A stretch of 38,844 nucleotides of DNA from Acidovorax sp. GTDB taxonomy: Bacteria > Pseudomonadota > Gammaproteobacteria > Burkholderiales > Burkholderiaceae_C. Positions within the stretch are counted from its first letter, which is position 1. Each line of letters starts with the position of its first letter. Below are positions 1-8,004 of this stretch, piece by piece. Position numbers and translations under genes: made by a program. Location of the stretch: contig SDXZ01000008.1 in NCBI GenBank assembly GCA_004210805.1, positions 1 to 38,844 of the forward strand. The letters are read 5' to 3'. A model generated the notes under the pieces. That model saw only the letters and a program-made list of their open reading frames with translations. It was not told the DNA's origin and did no database searches.

Positions 1-207
1 GCGTTGGTTGCCAAGGCGCTTTTCATGCTGGCAAACACGCGGGGCGCCACGCTGCGCGCGGACGACCTGCGCATTGCGCCGGCAGAGCAGGGCCGACACC
101 AGTGCGCGCAACGGGCCCTGCTCTGCCGGCGCAATGCGCAGGTCGTCCGCGCGCAGCGTGGCGCCCCGCGTGTTTGCCAGCATGAAAAGCGCCTTGGCAA
201 CCAACGC
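1..207. repeat. 94-bp perfect inverted repeat at the window edge (fold-back)
   Basis: Bases 1-94 are the exact reverse complement of 114-207, separated by a 19-base spacer (95-113). The repeat reaches base 1, so its outer limit is not visible. It lies inside a coding frame and carries coding sequence in both arms, so it is not a normal terminator. A perfect fold-back exactly at a sequence end is typical of a chimeric read or assembly hairpin, but a real inverted duplication cannot be excluded. The bases left of about 113 should not be trusted as genomic order. Confidence 0.93.
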
Positions 208-1563
208 GTCCTTGAGGCCACCCGCGCCGTCTTCGATAAAAACGGCCAGGTTGTACGTCGCGTTGCCGTGGCCGGCTTCGGCCGCCTGCGCGTACCAGGC
301 GCGGGCCTCAGCCGGGTTCACCGGGCTGCCGTGCCGGCCGTGGTGGCAGGCCAGGCCCATCTCGTAGGCGGCTTCGGGGTGGCCTTCGCGCGCGTACCAG
401 CCCACCAGGTCGCGGCGGATGGAGCCTGTCCACACCATGGGCCCGCTCGCCGGGTCTGGCGATCCGCGGGCGGGCGTGAGCGGCGCCAGGCTGAGGCCCC
501 CCGGCGAGCCGCCCTCTTGCGCCTGCTGCCTTTTCTTTTCCTCTTGCTGCCGCTGCGTCAGCGCGGCGGCGTTCCACTTGGCGGCTTCTTCAGCATTCAC
601 TGCGCCGCCCCAGCCGCGCTCGTACATCACTGCCAGCAGGCGCTTGGCAGGTTCGTAGTCCCAGTCGGCGGCGCGCTGGGCCCAATAGCGGGCGCTTTCG
701 TAGTTGGGCACTTCCCAGCCGGTGACCGCCTCCAGCGCGTGTTCATACGCGGCGATTTCGTGGCCCTGCGTGGCGGCGGCCTCCAGGCCGTCAGCAGCTT
801 CAATACGTTTGCGGCTGTACAGCGCCATTTGCGAAAACTGGACAAAGGCGTCGTCCACGGCCTTGCGTTCGCTGTCGATGATCTGCAGCAGCAGCTCGCC
901 CGATGCAGACTTCAGCCGCGCCATCAGGGTCTGAATGCGCCCCTTGGCCTCGTCCGGAAACCGGTCGTAAAAGCCCTGGGCATCGCGCTTTTTCTGTTCG
1001 TCGGGCGCGCCCATCAGTTGCAGCACCGCCGCCAGGTCAAAGTGCCGGCGCTGGCCCAGGGTGCCAAACCGCAGCGCGCGGCCCATGGCGTAGATGGCGT
1101 GCGGATTGCCGCGCGCGGCGTGGCGGCGGTACTCGGCCCAGGCTGCGGCTTCGTCGCCCGCCTTGCGCGCACGCACTGCGCGCTCCATCTGCAGGTCGGG
1201 CTCCTCGGGCACGTCGCCATTGCCCAGGTAGTGCACGCCGCTTTGCGGGTCGTACAGGTTCAGGCCCAGCAGGGTGGCCTGCTCCCACGCGTGGTCGAAC
1301 GCTGCGGCCACGTGGTCGGAATGCATGTTGATGCCGAACCCCAGCGTGGGGTCTTCGGTAACGCCGTCTTCGCTCCCGTCGAGCCAGACCTCCATGGTTT
1401 CAGGGTAGCGCGCGTGCATCGCGCGGCCCCACACCAGGAACTTGGGGTTCTGGCCTGCCGGCGGTCCTTCGAACACGCGCTCGAATTGCGCATCGGCTTC
1501 GGCCTTGGTGGCGGGCCAGGGCCAGTCGGCCGGTTTCTCCCAGAGCTGCAGCGTGTAACTCAT
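1..1563 (-). CDS. SEL1-like repeat protein, 3' end lost in the fold-back
   Basis: The frame opens at ATG 1563 (MSYTLQLWEKP) behind a G-rich Shine-Dalgarno (GGGGGGA) and stays open to base 1. Only about the first 483 codons, up to base 114, are reliable, because the rest reads through the inverted repeat. The N-terminal part (FLVWGRAMHARYPETMEVW) matches no catalytic family I know. Later segments have the alternating small/aromatic helical pattern of SEL1/TPR-like repeats, for example AAWAEYRRHAARGNPHAIYAMG, a middle block around SARYWAQRAADWDYEPAKRL, and near the end EAAYEMGLACHHG followed by ARAWYAQAAEAGHGNATYNL. Such proteins act as protein-interaction scaffolds, and the partner is unknown. 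No signal peptide is seen. The true stop codon lies outside this window. Confidence 0.72.
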   Translation of the reverse strand, partial: MSYTLQLWEKPADWPWPATKAEADAQFERVFEGPPAGQNPKFLVWGRAMHARYPETMEVWLDGSEDGVTEDPTLGFGINMHSDHVAAAFDHAWEQATLLGLNLYDPQSGVHYLGNGDVPEEPDLQMERAVRARKAGDEAAAWAEYRRHAARGNPHAIYAMGRALRFGTLGQRRHFDLAAVLQLMGAPDEQKKRDAQGFYDRFPDEAKGRIQTLMARLKSASGELLLQIIDSERKAVDDAFVQFSQMALYSRKRIEAADGLEAAATQGHEIAAYEHALEAVTGWEVPNYESARYWAQRAADWDYEPAKRLLAVMYERGWGGAVNAEEAAKWNAAALTQRQQEEKKRQQAQEGGSPGGLSLAPLTPARGSPDPASGPMVWTGSIRRDLVGWYAREGHPEAAYEMGLACHHGRHGSPVNPAEARAWYAQAAEAGHGNATYNLAVFIEDGAGGLKDALVAKALFMLANTRGATLRADDLRIAPAEQGPLRALVSALLCRRNAQVVRAQRGAPRVCQHEKRLGNQR

Positions 1564-1692
1564 TCCATCCCCCCAGATGCGGCATCTTTTTTATGTCTGG
1601 AGATTCTAGGACTGGCTATGGGACCTTTGCCGGCTTGCCCAGCCGGGCGCGCGCGGCGCCACCAGCATGACACGCGAGCACCTTGCGGCGAG

Positions 1693-1758
1693 AATTTGAA
1701 TAAAAATAGGCCCTAGCGCTTATTCCTATTGCACTTATTGCTACATATTTAGTAGCAA
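1693..1758. repeat. Dispersed intergenic repeat, copy a (degenerate)
   Basis: An AT-rich block in the 233-base gap between the SEL1-like gene and the HTH gene. It shares TGAATAAAAA, AGCGCTTATTCC and TTTAGTAGCA with the copy at 33881-33949, and the same layout with those at 18612 and 24038. In this copy the inner hairpin is decayed (GCACTTATTG instead of AAGCGCT). Confidence 0.75.
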
Positions 1759-1796
1759 GTCAATCTCAACCCGTTTTTTTAACGCTCGGACGTCCC

Positions 1797-2105
1797 ATGA
1801 CCACCCTCGCCCCCATCCCCCTCGAGATGCCCATCCCCACGGGCGATCAGCTCAAGGCAGCGCGTGTTGCCGCCGGGCTCAGCCAGGCGCAGGCGGCGGA
1901 GCTGATGGGTTACCCGCTGCAGACGGGCAGCCGGGGCGGTGTGCAGTCGCGCACCTGGCAGGCGCTGGAGAGCACGAGCGACGAGCGCAACATGCAAGGG
2001 CCGGTGTTTGCGATGTTTCTGTTGCTCACGGGGCAGCATCCGGGGTTTTGCCTGACCGAAAGATCCGGAGCGAACGAAGGTGAGCACGCCCCCCAAAGCG
2101 TTTGA
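1797..2105 (+). CDS. Small helix-turn-helix (XRE-like) protein, 102 aa
   Basis: ATG 1797 to stop 2105. Residues about 16-60 (GDQLKAARVAAGLSQAQAAELMG, then SRTWQALES) fit a Cro/XRE helix-turn-helix: LKAAR helix 1, LSQAQAAELMG helices 2-3, and a tryptophan-containing fourth helix. There is no extra sensor domain, and the C-terminal 30 residues are polar. The family binds operator DNA as a dimer. No toxin or phage partner lies beside it, so the target is unknown. Its neighbours face the other way, so it appears to be a single-gene unit. The start is preceded by CGGACGTCCC with no strong ribosome site. Confidence 0.7.
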   Translation: MTTLAPIPLEMPIPTGDQLKAARVAAGLSQAQAAELMGYPLQTGSRGGVQSRTWQALESTSDERNMQGPVFAMFLLLTGQHPGFCLTERSGANEGEHAPQSV

Positions 2106-2139
2106 ACTTAACTGGGGGCGTACGAAAGAAGCATTGCGC

Positions 2140-2176
2140 GAACCCGGAACCCAAGCGGGACTGGGGCTCCGGGTTC
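2140..2176. other. Perfect 9-bp stem-loop between convergent genes
   Basis: GAACCCGGA at 2140-2148 pairs with TCCGGGTTC at 2168-2176 around a 19-base loop. It lies between the convergent ends of the HTH gene and the cadherin-like gene. There is no T-run on either side, so it is not a classical intrinsic terminator. It may still stop transcription or protect 3' ends. Confidence 0.5.
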
Positions 2177-2216
2177 ACTGAGCCGGCTTCAATAGCCCGG
2201 AGCTTCCTTCGCGGAC

Positions 2217-4157
2217 TCAGGCGATGTTGACGGTGAGGTTCGCCGCATAGCCGCTCGCCACACTGCCACTGATGGCCACCATCTCCGTGCTGGTGCCGTC
2301 ACTGAACACGTTGTCGGCGGCGAAGCTCGTCACTGAGTTGTTCTGGCCCTTGGCGCTGTACAGCGTGCTGTTGTAGACCGCCGTCGTCGCGTCCAGGGGG
2401 AAAGCCAGTTGGGTGGTGGCTGTGGCGGTGACGCTGAGGTTGTCGTTCAGGTAGACCTGGGCGTGGATGTGCGTGATGCGGCCTGCGTACCAGCCGGGGT
2501 AGATGGTGGTGAACGTGACCTGGCCGCTGCTGTTCGTCACCTGGATACCGCGCAGATACGTCAGCCCCGACTGGCCCGCATTGGTGCCGGTGCTGTATCC
2601 CGAGTAGAGGCCATCCTTGTCGCAGTGCCAGATGTAGACCGCTGCGCCCGCCACGGGCGCACAGCCATTGCTCACGTCCTGCACCGTCAGCGTCACCGTC
2701 AGCGGTACGCCGGTTTTGCCCTCAGTGATGTTGCTGCGCACCATGGCCGAGTTCGACAGGATTGCCAGCAGTGGGTACGGCCCCTGCGTCTCGGTGGCCG
2801 TGAGTGTGCAGGTGCCCGTGGCGGCGCGCGTGGCCACCACGGTGTAGGTGCGTGCTGTGACGCCATCTGCAGCCGTCACCACGATGCTCAGGGTGTTGCT
2901 CCCCACCGCGAGGGTGATGGCGGATGACGCCGCGCCGCTGGCCACCGTGTTGCCGTTGACCGTGACCTTGGCACCGCTGCTCGCAGTGGTCGGCGTGATG
3001 GTCAATGAAGCCACGGTGTTGGAGATGGCCGCCGCATAGGACGTTGTAGCCGCCGCAAAGGACGGAGACAGGCTGCCGGACGACAGGACCAGCGCAGACA
3101 GGCTCGCGTCCGTGGACACCGAGGCTGCCGCGCGTGTCACCACCACGGTGGTGGTGCTGCTGGTGCCGCCGTCCTGCGCGGTCACGACGATCTTGACCGT
3201 GTTGCTGCCCACCGCCAGCGCGATGGCGCCGGAGTTGCTGCCGTTGGCCACCGCCACGCCATTCACTGAAACCGTGGCCGCCGCGCTGGTGGCCGTGGGC
3301 GTCACGGTGACCGAAGCGACGCTGTTGGCCACCGAGGCGGTGTAGCTGCTGGTGGCGGACGCAAAGGTGGGGGTGAGCGCCCCTGCAGACAGCACCAAGG
3401 TCTTGAGCGAAGCATCACTGGACACCGTGGTGGCAGCCCGCGTGACGACGACGGTGTAGCTGCGCGTGGTGACCTTGTCCTGGGCGATGACGCGCACCGC
3501 GAGCGTGGTGGTGCCCACGGCCAGCGAGATAGCTGCCGACGCGCTGCCGCTGGCCACGGCCACACCGTTGATCTGGATGCTGGCACCGCTGCTCGTGGCC
3601 GTGGGGGTGAGCGTGACCATGGAGGTGGCATTGGCCACCGCCACCGTGTAGCCCGTGGTGCCGGCCGCAAAAGTGGGCGACAGGTCGCCAGAGGACAGCG
3701 TGAGCGCGCGCAGCGAAGCATCTGCGGACGCACTGGCCGGCGCCCGCGTGACCCGCACCGTGTAAGTGCGCGAGGTGCTGGCATCGGCCGCCTTGACGAC
3801 AACCGACAGGGTGTTCGTGCCCTCGGCGAGGGCCACCGTCGCCGTGCTGCTGCCGCTGGCCACGGTGGTGCCATTGACCTGAACGCTGGCATCAGTGCCC
3901 GCAGTCGTGGGCACCAGCTTCAGTGAGGTCACGGTGTTGGCCACCGCCAGGTCGTAACTGGTGGTGGCCGCATCAAACGCCGGGCTCAACCCTTCTTCTG
4001 ACACGCTCAACCCGGAGAGCGCCGCGTTGCTCGACGTGCTGGAGTTGCTGCTGCTCCCGCCCCCTCCGCATGCGCTCAAGGTCAGCGCCGTGAGCGCGCC
4101 CACGGTGCCGAGTGCATTGCGACGCCGGGTGAGAAGAGGAGGGGTTGCGTGTGTCAT
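2217..4157 (-). CDS. Lipoprotein: four cadherin-like repeats plus intradiol dioxygenase-type domain, 646 aa
   Basis: Start ATG 4157 with GAAGG upstream. The larger open frame to 4397 has no better start. Residues 1-30 form a lipoprotein signal with lipobox LSAC (Cys30), then a Gly/Ser linker. Residues about 44-445 are four copies of a cadherin-like beta-sandwich (Cadherin-like_beta type) with an exact 102-residue period: LSP/LTP at 57, 159, 261 and 363, each closing with a TYTVxVTR-like strand. Residues about 450-646 resemble the C-terminal domain of intradiol ring-cleavage dioxygenases: TETQGPYP (Tyr461), then YPGWYAGRITHIH with Tyr553/Tyr557, His563 and His565 as candidate Fe(III) ligands. 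Family knowledge predicts an iron-dependent oxygenase fold. Surface location and the substrate (possibly aromatic plant or lignin material) are inference. It is transcribed alone. Confidence 0.85.
   Translation of the reverse strand: MTHATPPLLTRRRNALGTVGALTALTLSACGGGGSSSNSSTSSNAALSGLSVSEEGLSPAFDAATTSYDLAVANTVTSLKLVPTTAGTDASVQVNGTTVASGSSTATVALAEGTNTLSVVVKAADASTSRTYTVRVTRAPASASADASLRALTLSSGDLSPTFAAGTTGYTVAVANATSMVTLTPTATSSGASIQINGVAVASGSASAAISLAVGTTTLAVRVIAQDKVTTRSYTVVVTRAATTVSSDASLKTLVLSAGALTPTFASATSSYTASVANSVASVTVTPTATSAAATVSVNGVAVANGSNSGAIALAVGSNTVKIVVTAQDGGTSSTTTVVVTRAAASVSTDASLSALVLSSGSLSPSFAAATTSYAAAISNTVASLTITPTTASSGAKVTVNGNTVASGAASSAITLAVGSNTLSIVVTAADGVTARTYTVVATRAATGTCTLTATETQGPYPLLAILSNSAMVRSNITEGKTGVPLTVTLTVQDVSNGCAPVAGAAVYIWHCDKDGLYSGYSTGTNAGQSGLTYLRGIQVTNSSGQVTFTTIYPGWYAGRITHIHAQVYLNDNLSVTATATTQLAFPLDATTAVYNSTLYSAKGQNNSVTSFAADNVFSDGTSTEMVAISGSVASGYAANLTVNIA
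2823..4028 (-). repeat. Four tandem 306-bp coding repeats (102 aa each)
   Basis: The repeats encode the cadherin-like domains of the lipoprotein. Conserved anchors (DASL.., LSPxF, ASGS/NGS, AVGxNTL, TYTVVVTR) recur at exactly 102 residues. Repeats this regular can change in number by recombination or be miscounted in short-read assemblies. Confidence 0.85.
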
Positions 4158-4357
4158 GCCGGGGCCTTCAAAAAATGGGGATAGGGAGTCAAACCATGTG
4201 GACGGCGGATGCGCCACCCGTGTTTGTGCCTGCCAATTGGGGAGACAAATGGGAGACGCGCCTCGGTTGCCGTCCCACTGCACTGCCGCCCGATTCCCTT
4301 CCCACCCTGCCCCTGCATTTCGCCCTCCCCTGTGGGAAGCCCGTCGCAACGATGGGC

Positions 4358-4395
4358 AAAAAAAAGGCGGGACAGCCCGCAAAGGCCATCCCGCC
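4358..4395 (-). terminator. Intrinsic terminator of the lactonase-Bug unit
   Basis: Read on the minus strand, GGCGGGA (4395-4389) pairs with TCCCGCC (4372-4366) and is followed by eight T residues (4365-4358). It begins 22 bases after the stop of the Bug gene ending at 4417. Confidence 0.85.
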
Positions 4396-4416
4396 AAATC
4401 CCTGACAAAGGAAAAC

Positions 4417-5412
4417 TTATTCAGCCTTGATGTTGGCGGCCTTGATCACTTGCGCCCACTTCTCCACTTCGGCCTTCTGGAAGGCGGAAATCTGCGCCGT
4501 GTTCATGTCGGCAGGCTCCATGCCAAAACCCTTCAGGCGGTTTTGCATGTCGGGCTGGGCGAGGATCTTGCGGATCTCGTCATGCAGGCGCGTGACCACC
4601 GGCGTGGGCGTGTTGGCCGGCACAAAGATCGCCTGCCACGACTGCACCTGGAAGTCGGCCAGGCCATTCACGCCGGACTCGGCCACTGTGGGCACGTCCG
4701 GCATGGAGGCCAGGCGCTTGGGCGAGGTGACAGCAATGGCGCGCAGCTTGCCGCTCTGGATGTGCGGTGCAGCGACCACGGTGGTGTCGAACATCATGTC
4801 CACCTGGCCGCTGATCACGTCCTGGATGGCGGGACCGCTGCCTTTGTACGGAATGTGCGTGAACTTCACGCCCGACTTGTAGGCCAGCAGTTCCACGGCC
4901 AGATGCTGCGAGCTGCCGGTACCTGCCGATGCAGAAGACAGGCCGCCGTCCTTCTTGGCCTGGGCCGCAGCCAGCACGTCCTTGAGGGTCTTGTGCGGGC
5001 TGTTGGCAGCCACCACCAGCACCACGGGGTTGGTGCCGATCAGCGTGACGGGTGTGAAGGACTTGATGGGGTCGTAGCCCAGCTTGGGGTACAGGCTGAT
5101 GTTGATGGCATGGGAGCTGACCGTGCCGCCCAGCAGGGTGTAGCCATCGGGTGCGGCGCGCGCTGCGGCCTCCGATCCAATGCTGCCGGCCGCGCCCCCC
5201 TTGTTCTCGACCACCACGGTGGTCCCCAGCGCGGTACCCAGCTGCTGACCGATCAGGCGGCCCAGCGTGTCGGTGGTGCCGCCAGCGGCAAACGGCACCA
5301 CGTAGCTGATGGGCTTGCCCGTGGGCCAAGTGCCCTGCGCGGCGGCTGGCAGGCCGATGAAGCCCACGGCGGCGGCAAGGGCCGCTGTGTGGATGAAGGT
5401 TCTGCGTTGCAT
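4417..5412 (-). CDS. Bug-family (TctC-like) periplasmic binding protein, 331 aa
   Basis: Start ATG 5412 (MQRRTFIHTAALAAAVG) with AGGAG 8 bases upstream. A start at 5472 would overlap the upstream gene and precede the signal peptide. Residues 1-25 form a Sec/Tat-like signal ending AAAQG. The mature protein has the family hallmarks: WPTGKPISYVVPFAAGGTTD near the N terminus, VVVENKGGAAGSIG, ADGYTLL-like APDGYTLLGG, HIPYKGSGPAIQD and DVPTVAESG. Bug proteins capture carboxylated solutes such as tricarboxylates, aldarates and aromatic acids in the periplasm for TctAB-type transport, but no tctAB genes are in the window. It lies 56 bases downstream of the lactonase gene, in the same direction, and ends at a clear terminator. 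The ligand is unknown; an aldarate or its lactone is suggested by context only. Confidence 0.9.
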   Translation of the reverse strand: MQRRTFIHTAALAAAVGFIGLPAAAQGTWPTGKPISYVVPFAAGGTTDTLGRLIGQQLGTALGTTVVVENKGGAAGSIGSEAAARAAPDGYTLLGGTVSSHAINISLYPKLGYDPIKSFTPVTLIGTNPVVLVVAANSPHKTLKDVLAAAQAKKDGGLSSASAGTGSSQHLAVELLAYKSGVKFTHIPYKGSGPAIQDVISGQVDMMFDTTVVAAPHIQSGKLRAIAVTSPKRLASMPDVPTVAESGVNGLADFQVQSWQAIFVPANTPTPVVTRLHDEIRKILAQPDMQNRLKGFGMEPADMNTAQISAFQKAEVEKWAQVIKAANIKAE

Positions 5413-5468
5413 GTGGTGTCTCCTGGAATAAATGTTTGTGAAGGAAGAAGGAAGCGGAGCGCACCGAT

Positions 5469-6566
5469 TCAAGGCAGGTCCACGATCTCGACCCAGTTGG
5501 GGTTCTTGCCCGCGGGCACGCGTGTGGGGGTACCCGGGATGCCGGTGGCGGGGTCGATGGGGTGCAACGAAACCTGGTGGGACTCCTGCCCCGCCGCGAT
5601 CAGGAACCGGCCCGACGAATCCACTGCAAAACCGCGCGGGGATTTTTCAGTCGGCACATGGCCCAGGGGCTGCAGCTGGCCCGTGGCCGCATCGACGCGG
5701 AAGCTGCTGAGCGTGCTGGAGGTACGTTCGGACGCGTACAACGTGCGGCCGTCGGGCGACAGGTGGATGTCGGCCGCCCAGGGCTTGCCGGTAAAGCCGG
5801 CCGGCAACGCTGTGGTGCGCTGCACCGCGCGCAGCGTGCCGCGCGTGGCGTCATAAGCCATCACGTGGACAGAGGCGTCCAGTTCGTTCAGCAAATAGAC
5901 AAAGCGCTGCCCCTTGTCCCACACGAAATGGCGCGGTCCCGATTTTTCGGGCGTCACTGCGGTAAGTGCAGGTTCGTTGGCGGAGAGCTTGCCGGTCTCG
6001 GCATCGAAGCGCCAGGCCGACAGGTTGTCGCCGCCCAGGCTGGTGGCAAACACATTGCGGTTGGTGGCATCGGCATGGATGGCGTGCGCGTTGGGCGCCG
6101 TGGGGATGAGCTGCTGCACGGCGCCTACCGCCCCATCCTTGCCAATGCTGTTGACCGTGATCTTGTGGCCGGGGTAGGACGCCGCAAACAGCCAGCGCCC
6201 CGTGGCATCGGTATCGATATTGGCCATGCTGTCGGCAAGCGGCGCCTCGCCCAGCTTACGCAGCTTGCCGCTGACGGGGTCGATCGCCAGACTCACCACC
6301 CGAAATGGTTGCGAGCGCAGCGCCACGTACAGCACCCTCTTGTCTGGGCTCACCGCCATGGGCATCGCCATGCCGCCGAGCGCGGTGGTGTCCACCGGCT
6401 TGAGCGCCACAGCGCTGCGGTCCAACTCGAACACCGACACATCCTGGCTGTCGGCGTTGGAGACATACACCCAGGTGGCCGCCCACGCGCCGGGTGTGGC
6501 CAGCGCCGCGGCGACTGCCAGTGCGAGTTGTGCGGCCCTGCGGCGGGCATGCGGTACAGCGTTCAT
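5469..6566 (-). CDS. Exported lactonase-family beta-propeller protein, 365 aa
   Basis: Start ATG 6566 behind a strong AGGGGAGA. Residues 1-29 form a signal peptide (ALATPGAWAA). The rest is a seven-bladed propeller of the 6-phosphogluconolactonase/lactonase type (Lactonase, PF10282-like), with recurring blade motifs such as WVYVSNADSQDVSVFEL, PDKRVLYVALR, PRHFVWDKGQRFVYLLNEL, SPDGRTLYASER and SGRFLIAAGQES. Length is normal for the family. In cytoplasmic Pgl the substrate is 6-phosphogluconolactone. An exported copy next to Bug proteins and KdgD suggests hydrolysis of a sugar-acid lactone in the periplasm, but this is inference, and many members have no proven activity. It is the first gene of the minus-strand unit and shares a 365-base divergent region with the second Bug gene. 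Confidence 0.85.
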   Translation of the reverse strand: MNAVPHARRRAAQLALAVAAALATPGAWAATWVYVSNADSQDVSVFELDRSAVALKPVDTTALGGMAMPMAVSPDKRVLYVALRSQPFRVVSLAIDPVSGKLRKLGEAPLADSMANIDTDATGRWLFAASYPGHKITVNSIGKDGAVGAVQQLIPTAPNAHAIHADATNRNVFATSLGGDNLSAWRFDAETGKLSANEPALTAVTPEKSGPRHFVWDKGQRFVYLLNELDASVHVMAYDATRGTLRAVQRTTALPAGFTGKPWAADIHLSPDGRTLYASERTSSTLSSFRVDAATGQLQPLGHVPTEKSPRGFAVDSSGRFLIAAGQESHQVSLHPIDPATGIPGTPTRVPAGKNPNWVEIVDLP

Positions 6567-6685
6567 TTGTCTCCCCTTTTTTTGATGGCGGGCCCGCGGC
6601 CAGTCGCTGGTCTGCGGGATATCTGGTTGTTGTCTTTGGCACCGCGCACTGGGTAGCGGAGCGTCATACCGCCGGCTGGAGATAT

Positions 6686-6698
6686 GTTGTCATACAAC
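6686..6698. promoter_or_regulatory. Candidate GntR-type operator (GTTGT-cat-ACAAC)
   Basis: A perfect dyad in the 365-base divergent region between the lactonase and Bug promoters. The form GTTGTN3ACAAC resembles operators of GntR/FadR (FCD) regulators. Read on the minus strand (GTTGTATGACAAC), it resembles GTTGTACGATGAC at 6889-6901, giving two similar sites in one control region. No GntR gene is present in the window. Confidence 0.6.
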
Positions 6699-6869
6699 TA
6701 GAGCGACATTGTGGCGCGACCGGCACTGCTCCGTACAAAGGGATTACCCGAGGTTTTTTCAGGTCTCAAGAATTTGATTTCCCTTCTGGGGAGATGGCTA
6801 AATCAGCATAAAAAACTCAGTAGTTACCCTAATTTTTTTGCCCTATCGCAGCCTTTTTTAGCGCACTAG

Positions 6870-6898
6870 TTGATTTCTTAGCCCCTTAGTTGTACGAT
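6870..6898 (+). promoter_or_regulatory. Candidate sigma-70 promoter of the Bug-kdgD unit
   Basis: TTGATT (6870-6875) and TACGAT (6893-6898) are separated by 17 bases, in an AT-rich stretch 34 bases before the ATG. The -10 element overlaps the second GntR-like half-palindrome (6889-6901), as expected for a repressed promoter. The assignment rests on pattern only. Confidence 0.5.
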
Positions 6899-6931
6899 GA
6901 CTAACAACAAGTTTAGCAACGGAGACATTCC

Positions 6932-7903
6932 ATGACCTTGAACCGCCGCGCCATCCTGCTGGCCTGTACCGCCGCCCTGGCAGCCGCCTCTGCCACCGCA
7001 CAGACCGCTGAGTGGCCTGCCAAGACGCTGCGCATCGTTGTGCCTTACCCGCCCGGCGGCAGCTCGGACATCATTGCGCGCTCGATCAGCCAGTCGCTGT
7101 CCGAGGCGCTCAAGCAGTCGGTCATCGTCGAAAACAAGCCCGGCGCCAACGGCAACCTGGGTGCCGACTTTGTGGCCAAGGCCGAGCCGGACGGTTACAC
7201 CATGCTGCTGTGCGACGTGGGAGCGCTGGCCATCAGCCCCTCGGTCTACACCAAGCTGTCCTTCGACCCTTCCAAGGACCTGCGTGGCGTGACCATGCTG
7301 GCCTACTCGCCCCACCTGTTAGTAGTGCACCCGTCCGTTCCAGTGAACAACCTCAAGGAGCTGGTGGCGTATTCGAAGAAGAACGACCTGAACTTTGCCG
7401 TCACCGCCACCGGCAGCGCCCCGCACGTGGCCGGCGTGGCGCTGGAGCGCGCCGCCGGTGCGCGCTGGCAGTACATCCCCTACAAGGGCGGCGTCACCGC
7501 CATCCAGGACACCGTCGCCGGCCAGACGCAGATCCTCATGAACGGCATGCTGGCCACCTTGCCCCACGTGCAGAGCGGCAAGCTCAAGGTGCTGGGCGTG
7601 TCCAAGGCCACCCGCATGCCGCTGATCGGCGACGTGCCCACCATTGCCGAACAGGGCGTGACCGGCTTCGAGTCCGGCACCTGGCAGGGCATCTTGCTGC
7701 CACGCGGCACGCCGGATGCCGTGGTGCAAAAGCTCAACAAGGCGCTCATCACCGCCATCCGCGCACCCGAAATCCGCTCACGCCTGGCCGGCCAGGGCGC
7801 CGAATTGGTGACCATGACGCCCGCCGAACAAGACCAGTTCTTCGCCAAGGAGCGCGCCCGCTGGGCGAGCGTGGTGAAGGCCGCCAACATCAAGCTCGAC
7901 TAA
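6932..7903 (+). CDS. Bug-family (TctC-like) periplasmic binding protein, 323 aa
   Basis: ATG 6932 with GGAGA upstream. The signal peptide is residues 1-25 (ACTAALAAASATAQT). The mature part shows the Bug signature WPAKTLRIVVPYPPGGSSDIIAR, VIVENKPGANGNLG, EPDGYTMLLCD, YIPYKGGVTAIQD, GDVPTIAEQG and WQGILLPRGTP. This is a second, diverged Bug protein in the same locus; it shares the fold but not close sequence with the gene ending at 4417. It is read together with kdgD, about 100 bases downstream. The pairing of a Bug protein with KdgD suggests uptake of a glucarate/galactarate-like acid. The permease must be encoded elsewhere. Confidence 0.9.
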   Translation: MTLNRRAILLACTAALAAASATAQTAEWPAKTLRIVVPYPPGGSSDIIARSISQSLSEALKQSVIVENKPGANGNLGADFVAKAEPDGYTMLLCDVGALAISPSVYTKLSFDPSKDLRGVTMLAYSPHLLVVHPSVPVNNLKELVAYSKKNDLNFAVTATGSAPHVAGVALERAAGARWQYIPYKGGVTAIQDTVAGQTQILMNGMLATLPHVQSGKLKVLGVSKATRMPLIGDVPTIAEQGVTGFESGTWQGILLPRGTPDAVVQKLNKALITAIRAPEIRSRLAGQGAELVTMTPAEQDQFFAKERARWASVVKAANIKLD

Positions 7904-8004
7904 AGAGGGCGTGAAAGAGCCCGGCCTGCCTGCTCGGACCAGCCGGATTCACGCCCCCCACCAAGCCGCCCGCCTGTTCTACTTTTTTTCAGCCCTGAAC
8001 TCAC

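Noticed and set aside
4..1716. Long open frame on the plus strand (570 codons) over the SEL1-like gene
   Set aside because: Its composition (Arg/Ala/Gly-rich without domain) is that of an antisense shadow of GC-rich coding DNA, and it runs through the fold-back; the minus-strand frame has start, ribosome site and repeat motifs.
2823..4028. Regular 306-bp repeats as a possible CRISPR or satellite array
   Set aside because: The repeats are in frame and encode a 102-residue beta-sandwich; there are no spacers.
3961..5856. Long plus-strand open frame spanning the cadherin-like and Bug genes
   Set aside because: It crosses three minus-strand genes and a terminator and shows no domain; the minus-strand genes are well supported.
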